DNA from: Candidatus Villigracilis vicinus
GTDB taxonomy: Bacteria; Chloroflexota; Anaerolineae; Anaerolineales; Villigracilaceae
DNA length: 64,000 bases
NCBI GenBank assembly: GCA_016721315.1
Contig: JADKIL010000003.1
Location: 827,560-891,559 of the forward strand
Direction: 5' to 3'
How positions within the stretch are numbered: the first letter of the stretch is position 1; each line of letters opens with the position of its first letter. The notes beneath the pieces were generated by a model. That model had not been told where the DNA came from and searched no databases. It saw only the letters and a list, made by a program, of their open reading frames with translations. The position numbers and the translations under genes are program-made. Shown here piece after piece: positions 31,565 through 39,070 of the stretch.

Positions 31565-33576
31565 TCTTTGCATTCTCCTGTATTAGGATCGGTCTGTACG
31601 GGTTGAATAACGCAATTATTTCCGCCATTACCATAGCAAGCAGCGTTATCCGGGTATACAACAGCCTGACACCAATTTGAAGTGTAAATAGTTTTACCTT
31701 GTTCCAGCGTATCGGTCACATCAGCCCATGTAATAGCTTGTCCGTTTGAGTTATTCAAGGTGTCCACAACAGCATGCCCTATGCCATCCGCACCGCCGTT
31801 ATAGGCAGCTATTATGATTTTATACTTCACATCTTGCGGGATGAGATTCCATGCATCAGGATTCACTTCGTTGTAAATTTTCTGCTGTAAATAACCTGAA
31901 TTATATTCATTAATTGCCGCCGCGATTTGAATGGAGGTGAATCCTTCGTCAATCATGGCTGCTCCTGTTGTACAGCCAAGTATGGATGTGTCTGAAGGAA
32001 GGCATTGTCCATCCACCATTCGTAAGGCAAGGGCGTTGAAATCAGCGTACGACGGATCGTTTTTAAGAGCTTTGTAATATGCGGAGTACGAAGCATATAG
32101 TGGCAGTCCTTTCCCATCAAAAAAAGGCGGCAATGCCTGAGAAGCATGGTTGCAGCCCCCATAGCCTGCTTGTGGGCACGGTCCGCCATTATTGATATAC
32201 AGCGCCACTATTTTTTCTAACATATCTTCTGGAGCGCCACCAAGCACATTGGCGATTTCTCCACTTCCTATTTGCATTAGACCGGGATAACTATTCCGAC
32301 AATACTTTGTCGGAGCGTCTGGACATGGTCCGCCAGGATCAGGTGCACCATTAGATTCGACCAACATTTGTCCTTTAAGTATAGCTGGGTCAAGCCCGTA
32401 TATTTGCGCTTGCTTCAAAATCTCCTGGTTGTAATAATTTTGCCAAACAATAAGCGCCTTGGCATCCATATTTAACGCATTAATTTGTTCTTCCGTATAG
32501 TGCAAATCCCTGAGGAGATATTGATTGTAAAACTCCTCATATGCCTGATCAGTAAGGTTATATTCATTAATCCATCCAACTAAAAAGGGCATTGCGTAAC
32601 TATTATCAGGTAAAAACGCAGAGTTTAATTGTTTTAGCAGATCAGGTGTCACCGCTGGCGGGACAACCGTCGCTGTCTCGGTCTGAACAGCAGTCGGCGG
32701 ACAAAGTGTATTCGTTGGTGTTGCCGTATTTCCCGGCACCCCACCCCCACAAGCAGACAAGAGCATTCCCAACATCAACATTCCCACCAGAACGCCATAC
32801 ACGCGCTTCTTCCTGCTCGTCGTTAACCAGCCGGTGATCGGAAGGGAGAACATCCCTGCAAAATTTACTAGCGATGAAACTGGCGGGGTGAAGACCGGCG
32901 ACCCATAACAATCAATGTAATAGACCGTTCCTGCTATCGTTGCAGTCGTCACAACAGCGGCAGTCCCCCATGCCACTATGGGATTCTCCTGAAATACTGT
33001 TTTTACAGGCTCAACGATATTTTCATTTACCCACGTCACTACAGGCTGGATATAAGGTTTGTACACCTTCTCATTCCAAAAGGTTATGACAGGCTGAATA
33101 ATGTTTTCCTGCACCCATTGGGTTGCTGGTTGGATATAAGGCTCGTAAATCTTTTCATTCCAAAAAGTTGTTACAGGTTCGACTATTTTTTCTTGTATAA
33201 AAGTTTTTGTGTTTTCCCAAGCCTTCTGCAACCAAGTCTTATTTTCTTCTTCACTATCCTGTTTCCCCTTCGCCACGGACGCTACCCCTGCCCACCGCGC
33301 CGCACCAACAGCGTTCTGCTTGGCTTGCTCTTGTTTTTTGTATTCCTCCGCAATTGCCACGGCATTCCGCTCCCCTGCCCGTTGAGCTTCCAATGCCTTC
33401 TGGCGTTCATACTCTGCATTACTCTCCTGCCGCGCAATGTACCCCGCCGTCTGCTTATACGCGGACAGCTTCTCTTCCTGGGTCATGTCTGCCTGTGCTG
33501 CTTTGGCAATGGCAGCCTGTGCTTTCGCATTCTGTTCTGCCTGCAAGGCTCCCACAATGCGCTTCTCCTGCATCAT
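31561..33576 (-). CDS. Cassette E effector-like protein with lytic transglycosylase-type domain
   Basis: 671 residues from the ATG pair at 33576. The head 'MMQEKRIVGALQAEQNAKAQ' is shared by all five cassettes, and a coiled coil runs to about 90. Then come tandem helical repeats of the type W-x-x-E-x-I-x-x-P-V/Y-I-x-x-x. A membrane helix near 215-230 is followed by a second hydrophobic segment ending in LLSACGGG, which looks like an internal lipobox, and a Thr/Pro stretch. From about 310 the domain has helices and 'LKGQMLVESNGAPDPGG' (Glu407) and 'SYPGLMQIGSGEI', the SLT/goose-type lysozyme signature. It probably cleaves peptidoglycan. An in-frame linker without start codon lies upstream. Confidence 0.75.
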   Translation of the reverse strand: MMQEKRIVGALQAEQNAKAQAAIAKAAQADMTQEEKLSAYKQTAGYIARQESNAEYERQKALEAQRAGERNAVAIAEEYKKQEQAKQNAVGAARWAGVASVAKGKQDSEEENKTWLQKAWENTKTFIQEKIVEPVTTFWNEKIYEPYIQPATQWVQENIIQPVITFWNEKVYKPYIQPVVTWVNENIVEPVKTVFQENPIVAWGTAAVVTTATIAGTVYYIDCYGSPVFTPPVSSLVNFAGMFSLPITGWLTTSRKKRVYGVLVGMLMLGMLLSACGGGVPGNTATPTNTLCPPTAVQTETATVVPPAVTPDLLKQLNSAFLPDNSYAMPFLVGWINEYNLTDQAYEEFYNQYLLRDLHYTEEQINALNMDAKALIVWQNYYNQEILKQAQIYGLDPAILKGQMLVESNGAPDPGGPCPDAPTKYCRNSYPGLMQIGSGEIANVLGGAPEDMLEKIVALYINNGGPCPQAGYGGCNHASQALPPFFDGKGLPLYASYSAYYKALKNDPSYADFNALALRMVDGQCLPSDTSILGCTTGAAMIDEGFTSIQIAAAINEYNSGYLQQKIYNEVNPDAWNLIPQDVKYKIIIAAYNGGADGIGHAVVDTLNNSNGQAITWADVTDTLEQGKTIYTSNWCQAVVYPDNAACYGNGGNNCVIQPVQTDPNTGECKE

Positions 33577-33768
33577 GGCTTGGTACGCCTTGCGTCCCGC
33601 ATTCGTCCTGCCGCCGCCATCTCCTCCTTCATCCCCGCCACCGCTGTTTCGCAGGGCGGCGAGACGCGCCGCTTCCTCCTCCGCTCGCTTGCGCTGCCAC
33701 TCCGCCAGGGTCGCTCCCAGCAGGGCGGTCGCGGCTCCGCCCCATAGGATGTTCGCATTGGAGATGTG
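33577..33768 (-). repeat. Conserved GC-rich linker upstream of effector E
   Basis: 64 codons in frame with the effector but bounded upstream by TAG (33769-33771), with no ATG, GTG or TTG. The encoded text includes 'NILWGGAATALLGATLAEWQ' (a possible membrane helix), a charged RKRAEEEAARLAALRN segment and a Gly/Asp-rich hinge before MMQEKR. It is essentially identical to 38492-38683. With the copy at 35874-36065 it differs at about eleven positions inside the encoded core, all synonymous. Confidence 0.8.
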
Positions 33769-34105
33769 CTACCTTATAACCCGCCCCATCCCCACGCGGA
33801 CAAGGTATCCCACTGCAAAACTCGCCGCAATCGCGGACACGAGTCCAGCCACCTCGCCCCATCGCATCCCCACTTGGACATTCGCCAGCATGGACGCTAT
33901 CCCACCGAGAAACAATACGATAACGAGCGTGAGCACCATCACGCCCACTTCTTTGAGGATTTTGGCGCGGGCGTGTTTGGTATAGATGGTATAGGTCGAG
34001 AGGGCGAGGCTGAGAAGCAAAGAGAGTATCCCTACCATTGTGCTGGCGGATGAAAAAAAACACAAGCGATAACAGTGTGAAGATTAATATTGAAATAGAA
34101 ATCAT
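33769..34105 (-). pseudogene. Small multi-pass membrane protein, cassette D/E copy (homopolymer frameshift)
   Basis: This is a copy of the 30168 gene. The ATG at 34105 overlaps the TGA of the lipoprotein gene by ATGA and opens 'MISISILIFTLLSLVFFF'. The frame then shifts in the T8 run (A8 at about 34051-34058 on the plus strand). Adding one T joins it to 'SSASTMVGILSLLLSLALSTYTIYTKHARAKILKEVGV' and so on to GMGRVIR. The shift is probably a sequencing error. The stop TAG lies in the same frame as the following effector linker. Confidence 0.65.
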
Positions 34106-34611
34106 TGACAGGCTGGTATCCAATCTAAACACCAAGTCAAATCAAACTTATGAAAGAGGTCTGTTGGGTCAAGCCAATTTGGCGACTCTATATCATGTTG
34201 CTGAATATAGTCTTGAAAATCACTCTCTTTTTCAAAACCCGTTTCTATCTTTTCTTTCGGTATTATGACAAACCAATGAAAATACACCCTGTTAACTGTG
34301 GGATTGGTATATGGTGTATACGCCAAAATTATTTCATCCTCGATTGCAATCTTACTCACATTTCTGATGCCCCCATAATCAATATTTCTCTCTTCTGGGG
34401 GTAATTGAAAACCAATCCACCAGCCGGCATCATCATCTGACAATCTTTCCACCTCATAAGGTTTGATAAGCGGAAATCGTGCAAGGTCAAAATCACCTCC
34501 ATCTGTGTAAAATGAATCTTCGTTAAGATAAGCGATTACATTGCATGCTGAAAGAAATAAACCAAGCCAAATACCTATCAAACTAAAATAAAGAAACCGT
34601 CTGAAGTTCAT
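34102..34611 (-). CDS. Cassette D lipoprotein (candidate immunity partner)
   Basis: 169 residues from ATG 34611, which overlaps the TGA of effector D by ATGA. A signal peptide ends in a lipobox 'LGLFLSAC' with Cys about 23. The mature part (about 145 residues) is acidic and aromatic ('GGWWIG'-like turns: 'DDDAGWWIGFQLPPEERN') and ends in 'FDLTWCLDWIPACQ' with paired Cys. It belongs to no family I recognise. AT-rich. The next gene, the small membrane protein, overlaps its stop by ATGA as well. Confidence 0.7.
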   Translation of the reverse strand: MNFRRFLYFSLIGIWLGLFLSACNVIAYLNEDSFYTDGGDFDLARFPLIKPYEVERLSDDDAGWWIGFQLPPEERNIDYGGIRNVSKIAIEDEIILAYTPYTNPTVNRVYFHWFVIIPKEKIETGFEKESDFQDYIQQHDIESPNWLDPTDLFHKFDLTWCLDWIPACQ

Positions 34612-35873
34612 TTTATTGTTCTCTCCCATCTTGCAGATACAGCCATGTCAGGGTTACCGCCATAATAAATATGATATGGAATACCTAACACAAGACAGGC
34701 TACGTTATAAGCAAATGGACGGTTTTTCCAATCAGGAATTAAGTCAAGTTGATCTGTGAGTTCATAAGAAATTGTAATTTCGCCATCTTCACTCACATTA
34801 ACTTCGGAGCTTATCGTTGCATTCCGCAACATCCAAGTGAGTTCATCTCCTGCAACAGCCCATGTTTCAGGGTATTCCATATATGAATTAATGAAATTAT
34901 AGGGAAACATCCCGGTAAAAAGTTTTATGCCTTGCACCCACGCTTTATCCTTTTTAGATGTTTCTCCCCCAAAATGAATAGACCTTAATTCATCATTGGA
35001 AATATCAATATAAACATCGGGGTTATAAGAAAAAGCTCTTTCCTTATAGTCTGGTTGTAATTTCACCAACCGTTTCACTTCATTTTCATAAGCAGAGTAC
35101 GCAGATTTGCTGGCAATGATTTTATCAAGGGCTGGTCCAGTTATATTAGCATGGTCGCTCTGCAACAGGGAAAGTTGTAACAATCCCCAAATATTGTCGG
35201 CGTTATTGTCTACTCCCAACTGATTGGCAAGCCACTGTCTGGGACCATGACCCATGAATGCTATTGCACCTTGCGGTCCTGTATATCCTGCATCTTTTCC
35301 ATAATACCATTTCTGAAAATTATCGATAGCAGTTACTGCATTGTTTGCAGGCTGATATATATTGACCTGAGCCCAATGCTTAAGATCAGTTACTTTTTTG
35401 TTAATTGTTTCACTTGCTTGTGTAGTCAAAATTCTCAACCACTCAGGGAAAATATTAAATCCTGGCGGACCATCCCCCTGAACAGACAACAATCCTCCCC
35501 CGCCCACATTCTTCGGTGACAGGACGCTCCCCGCAGCAGACATACTCGCACTCCAAAGTGCGGATAGCAAATTCCCATTCGCCTCCTCACTCTCTTGCTT
35601 CGCCTGTGCCACGGACGCTACTCCTGCCCACCGATTTCCCTCCACACTCTGTTGCACCAACTGCTGAACTTTCACTTCATTAATCGGAGCACGATCCTCG
35701 TTCTTCGCAATCAACTTCTCGCGGTTAGACTGCGCCTGCATTATTTGATTCACCTTTGCTATATCAATTGGCACATGGTCTTCGTTCTTGGCGATCAACT
35801 CTGCCTTTGCAGCCTGTGCTTTCGCATTCTGTTCTGCCTGCAAGGCTCCCACAATGCGCTTCTCCTGCATCAT
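34608..35873 (-). CDS. Cassette D effector-like protein, unrecognised C-terminal domain
   Basis: 421 residues from the ATG pair at 35873. The shared head (1-20) is followed by a coiled coil with a duplicated unit ('AELIAKNEDHVPIDIAKVNQ', 'EKLIAKNEDRAPINEVKVQQ'). The segment 'NRWAGVASVAQAKQE' near 85 is shared with cassettes C and E. A region around 115-180 has Gly/Pro and amphipathic helices. The C-terminal 230 residues ('ANQLGVDNNADNIWGLLQLSLL' onward) are unique in the window and lack a motif I can name. The lipoprotein gene overlaps its stop codon. Linker 35874-36065 lies upstream in frame without a start codon. Confidence 0.65.
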   Translation of the reverse strand: MMQEKRIVGALQAEQNAKAQAAKAELIAKNEDHVPIDIAKVNQIMQAQSNREKLIAKNEDRAPINEVKVQQLVQQSVEGNRWAGVASVAQAKQESEEANGNLLSALWSASMSAAGSVLSPKNVGGGGLLSVQGDGPPGFNIFPEWLRILTTQASETINKKVTDLKHWAQVNIYQPANNAVTAIDNFQKWYYGKDAGYTGPQGAIAFMGHGPRQWLANQLGVDNNADNIWGLLQLSLLQSDHANITGPALDKIIASKSAYSAYENEVKRLVKLQPDYKERAFSYNPDVYIDISNDELRSIHFGGETSKKDKAWVQGIKLFTGMFPYNFINSYMEYPETWAVAGDELTWMLRNATISSEVNVSEDGEITISYELTDQLDLIPDWKNRPFAYNVACLVLGIPYHIYYGGNPDMAVSARWERTIK

Positions 35874-36065
35874 GGCTTGGTACGCCTTGCGTCCCGCATT
35901 CGTCCTGCCACCACCATCTCCTCCTTCATCCCCGCCGCCACTGTTTCGCAGGGCGGCGAGACGCGCCGCTTCCTCTTCTGCCCGCTTGCGCTGCCACTCC
36001 GCCAGGGTCGCTCCCAGCAGGGCGGTCGCTGCCCCACCCCACAGGATGTTCGCATTGGAGATGGG
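35874..36065 (-). repeat. Conserved GC-rich linker upstream of effector D
   Basis: 64 in-frame codons between a TAG (36066-36068) and the effector ATG, the same layout as at 33577 and 38492. Within the encoded part from NILWGG to the hinge it differs from those copies only at synonymous sites, for example CTG/CTA for Leu and GGT/GGC, GGG/GGA for Gly. The one amino-acid change seen is right behind the stop codon (Pro in place of His). Confidence 0.8.
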
Positions 36066-36338
36066 CTACCTTATAACCCGCCCCATCCCCACGCGGACAA
36101 GGTATCCCACCGCAAAGCTCGCCGCAATCGCGGACACGAGTCCCGCCACGGTGCCCCACCTCATACTAACATGGACATTCGCCAACATGGCAGCAATCCC
36201 ACCCAGGAAAAGGATGATTATGAGCGTGAAAACCATCACTCCCACTTCTTTGAGAATTTTGGCACGGGCGTGTCCGGTCCTTTTGTGGGTTTGGTAAATG
36301 GTGTAGATGGAGAGGGTGAGGGTGGGCAAGGCAAGCAT
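36066..36338 (-). pseudogene. Small multi-pass membrane protein, cassette C/D copy with degraded N-terminus
   Basis: Ninety residues from an internal ATG at 36338, homologous to residues 32 onward of the 30168 protein ('LTLSIYTIYQTHKRTGHARAKILKEVGVMVFTLIIILFLGGIAAM'). Homology extends upstream without ATG to 'LFFPPANTEY' and then meets TGA. The region 36345-36465 contains no start codon in this frame. The first helix has therefore been lost. The end is GMGRVIR followed by TAG, in frame with linker D. Confidence 0.6.
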
Positions 36339-36465
36339 ATACTCAGTATTGGCTGGTGGAAAGAAAAGTCACATAGAGCAAGGTAACGTAACAAGCAAGA
36401 GTAGGCGTCTAGGAAAGTTCTTTCCTTATCAAGTGCGCTTATTCAGATAACCATATCGTAGTTTG

Positions 36466-37152
36466 TCATGGCAATACCGGATACTTCTTATCAACATCGC
36501 CATAACCGGCCCACCTGTATCCATATTTTTCGAGATCGTCGCGGGTTACAACATTTTTTTCTATGGCTTCAATCGAGTTGAAAAAACTCATTTCAACTAT
36601 TTCGCTTTGCGGAACTAAGTCTCTTTCGACAAACAACCCTGACTCCATTTGATGAAGAAGCGCCACAGCTTCTTTTTCGTAAATAATTATCAATATAGAA
36701 CCATTATGCCCTAACCCTGGATAAATCCAGTCTGGCTCACCCAAAATCTCGATCACCTCATTCAAAGTTATATACAATTTATGAGAGAAGCTTATCTCAA
36801 CAACCATATCCTCGACAATAAAAAAATTGATTTTTTGCCCATACTGAGAATAAAGATAAATACTAACTATGTCATCCCAATTACCCAATCCTTCATCATG
36901 ATCGATGATCGAATCGTTATTTTTCTCAATCGAATATAGTATCGTCATTAATTCCTGTTTCGATGTCTCACCAGGAATCACTCCTTCCCAGCAAGGCGGC
37001 AGACAAGTAATATTTTTCAATATGGACTCCCCCCTGTCTTCACTGTTTTCCTGCAGAGGGGATGTTACAAGACACCCTGTCGAAAAGATGTAAGTTACCA
37101 ATAAAACAGACAACTTTAGTAGTTTGAAAAAGGGGTTATGTTTTTTTTTCAT
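36466..37152 (-). CDS. Cassette C lipoprotein (candidate immunity partner)
   Basis: 228 residues from ATG 37152, one base after the stop of effector C; an in-frame ATG pair at 37179 overlaps the effector. A basic N-terminus and hydrophobic segment end in lipobox 'IFSTGC'. The mature protein carries 'ITCLPPCWEGVIPGETSKQELMTIL', a short motif of Cys-Leu-Pro-Pro-Cys-Trp that is frequent in Chloroflexota lipoproteins, and later 'LNEVIEILGEPDWI' with a SmpA/OmlA-like 'GEP' turn. The function is unknown. AT-rich. Immunity against the zincin-like effector is an inference from position. Confidence 0.7.
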   Translation of the reverse strand: MKKKHNPFFKLLKLSVLLVTYIFSTGCLVTSPLQENSEDRGESILKNITCLPPCWEGVIPGETSKQELMTILYSIEKNNDSIIDHDEGLGNWDDIVSIYLYSQYGQKINFFIVEDMVVEISFSHKLYITLNEVIEILGEPDWIYPGLGHNGSILIIIYEKEAVALLHQMESGLFVERDLVPQSEIVEMSFFNSIEAIEKNVVTRDDLEKYGYRWAGYGDVDKKYPVLP

Positions 37153-37153
37153 A

Positions 37154-38491
37154 TTAAGGTAATCGTAAAGTTTCATCATTAATTACATCCACGAACCATT
37201 GTTTCACGTCCGATGTCGGAATTGTACCAGGATCATTAATCAATGCATCGAATCCCTCTGCAAAATAATCTGCTGTAGAGTTGTTTCCATAATCTTTGTT
37301 GAAACCGTTTATCCATTCATATGCGTCAGGTATTCGGTCTCGACCAGTGTTAGCTGTCATTCGAGTTGAGTTTAATTGCACTATATCTCCGCCAATGAAT
37401 GTATTCAAATCATCTGCCGCTCCATTGACAATACCTATAATAGGTTTATTGTTTATCAAACTAATAAGCACTGCGCGAAAATCAACATGCCCAGTTGCTA
37501 TATCCCAGACATGTCCAAACTCATGGGTAAGTGGCATGATCTTTGGGTCTTTCTCGTATATCTTTTCGTAAGAATTCTCCCAATTTTGGGGTAGCAAGAT
37601 AATCGATTTCCCAAAAGGAGACAAAATCTTTGGCAAAGGCAACGTCCAAGGTTGATCCATCTTAAAAAATGTGGACCATTTCATGATGAGGACATCGGAC
37701 ATATATCTGTCCATCCAATCGCTTCCGTATCCTCCATTAATCACATCAATTTTAGTTTCGATATTGTTTCCCGTGTCTGCGATATAGGCAAGTTCTTTCT
37801 GAGAAAAGTTCCCGATTGGCGTCCATCCATATTCATTGCGAATTGTTTTCCAGGTGTCATATTGTTGATATTCATTCTTAACAGTTGTCACTACTTTGGT
37901 TACGGTATTCTTCACGGGCTGAACCACATGGTCATTTACCCATGTCTTTGTATCTTCCCATTTTTGAATTATAGCTTTCTTTGTATCTTCATACTTATTT
38001 TGTATGGCAATAGCGGTATTGATTACAAATTTTTTAACTGTCGTCACAATTTTTGTATAGGTATCCTTAACCGGCTGAACAATATGGTCGTTTGTCCATA
38101 ATTTTATATCTTCCCATGTTTGTTCGACTTTCTCCCACCATGTAGGCGGATCATCCGTCCTTATAGGCGTCGCAAGTGCCTTTACTCCGCCAGTATTTTT
38201 CTTTTCTGTCTCTTGCTTCGCCTGCGCCACGGACGCCACTCCCGCCCACCGATTTGCCTCCACACTCTGTTGCACCAACTGCTCGACTTTCTTCATATCA
38301 ATCGGAGCACGATCCTCGTTCTTCGCAATCAACTTCTCGCGGTTAGACTGCGCCTGCATTATTTGATTCACCTTTGCTATATCAATCGGCGCACGGTCTT
38401 CGTTCTTGGCGATCAACTCTGCCTTTGCAACTTGCGCCTTCGCATTCTGTTCTGCCTGCAAGGCTCCCACAATGCGCTTCTCCTGCATCAT
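37154..38491 (-). CDS. Cassette C effector-like protein with HExxH zincin motif
   Basis: 445 residues from the ATG pair at 38491. The shared head and the coiled coil with two 'AKNEDRAPID' repeats are close to effector D. Then come helical repeats with 'WTNDHIVQPVKDTYTKIVTTVKK' and 'WVNDHVVQPVKNTVTKVVTTVKN'. The C-terminal domain (from about 250) contains 'IMPLTHEFGHVWDIATGHVD' (H323, E324, H327) and downstream 'NSTADYFAEGFDALI' with E412 as a candidate third ligand. This is the arrangement of a zinc metallopeptidase or a related anthrax-lethal-factor-like toxin domain. The target is unknown. Linker 38492-38683 precedes it. Confidence 0.72.
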   Translation of the reverse strand: MMQEKRIVGALQAEQNAKAQVAKAELIAKNEDRAPIDIAKVNQIMQAQSNREKLIAKNEDRAPIDMKKVEQLVQQSVEANRWAGVASVAQAKQETEKKNTGGVKALATPIRTDDPPTWWEKVEQTWEDIKLWTNDHIVQPVKDTYTKIVTTVKKFVINTAIAIQNKYEDTKKAIIQKWEDTKTWVNDHVVQPVKNTVTKVVTTVKNEYQQYDTWKTIRNEYGWTPIGNFSQKELAYIADTGNNIETKIDVINGGYGSDWMDRYMSDVLIMKWSTFFKMDQPWTLPLPKILSPFGKSIILLPQNWENSYEKIYEKDPKIMPLTHEFGHVWDIATGHVDFRAVLISLINNKPIIGIVNGAADDLNTFIGGDIVQLNSTRMTANTGRDRIPDAYEWINGFNKDYGNNSTADYFAEGFDALINDPGTIPTSDVKQWFVDVINDETLRLP

Positions 38492-38683
38492 GGCTTGGTA
38501 CGCCTTGCGTCCCGCATTCGTCCTGCCGCCGCCATCTCCTCCTTCATCCCCGCCACCGCTGTTTCGCAGGGCGGCGAGACGCGCCGCTTCCTCCTCCGCT
38601 CGCTTGCGCTGCCACTCCGCCAGGGTCGCTCCCAGCAGGGCGGTCGCGGCTCCGCCCCATAGGATGTTCGCATTGGAGATGTG
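38492..38683 (-). repeat. Conserved GC-rich linker upstream of effector C
   Basis: 64 in-frame codons without start codon between TAG (38684-38686) and the effector ATG. I find no difference from the copy at 33577-33768 over the whole linker; identity continues into the end of the upstream small membrane protein gene. This points to very recent duplication or gene conversion. Confidence 0.82.
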
Positions 38684-39070
38684 CTACCTTATAACCCGCC
38701 CCATCCCCACGCGGACAAGGTATCCCACCGCAAAGCTCGCCGCAATCGCGGACACGAGTCCCGCCATAGTGCCTCATCGCATCCCCACTTGGACATTCGC
38801 CAGCATGGCGGCGATTCCGCCGAGGAAAAGGACGATGATGAGGGTTAGAACCATCACACTCACTTCCTTGAGAATTTTGGGGCGGGCGTTTTCGGTTCCT
38901 GAATGGGATTGGTAAATGGTGTAGGTAGAGAGGGCGAGACTGATGAACAGGGAGAGTATCGCTAAAATCGGGCTAATTGTTGGATAAACCACGAATAAAA
39001 TAAGTGTGACACCCAAAAGCGAAGTGGAGATTATTGGCAAGTACTTTTTCATCTCAATTCCAATCATCAT
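38684..39070 (-). pseudogene. Small multi-pass membrane protein, cassette B/C copy with internal TGA
   Basis: The gene starts at ATG 39070 (overlapping the TGA of the lipoprotein gene) or ATG 39052 and reads 'MKKYLPIISTSLLGVTLILF', then the conserved helices as far as 'NVQVGMR'. A TGA at 38774-38776 replaces the Trp codon found in the other copies (VGMRWGT). The frame continues 'GTMAGLVSAIAASFAVGYLVRVGMGRVIR' to TAG. As read, the product is 98 residues lacking the last helix. The change is a G-to-A type substitution, not a homopolymer error, so real inactivation is plausible. Confidence 0.65.

Noticed and set aside
33573..38673. 61-codon frames (MRTSYGAEP or MRTSCGVGQ) ahead of effectors C, D and E, ending in the effector ATGATG
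   Set aside because: Between copies, the nucleotide changes are silent in the NILWGG frame but change amino acids in this frame, so it is the shadow of the linker.
33769..39070. Programmed read-through of the TAG joining the small membrane protein to the effector
   Set aside because: The common frame is striking, but one membrane protein copy has an extra TGA, one has lost its N-terminus and cassettes A and B have no such copy. Shared ancestry explains the frame better.
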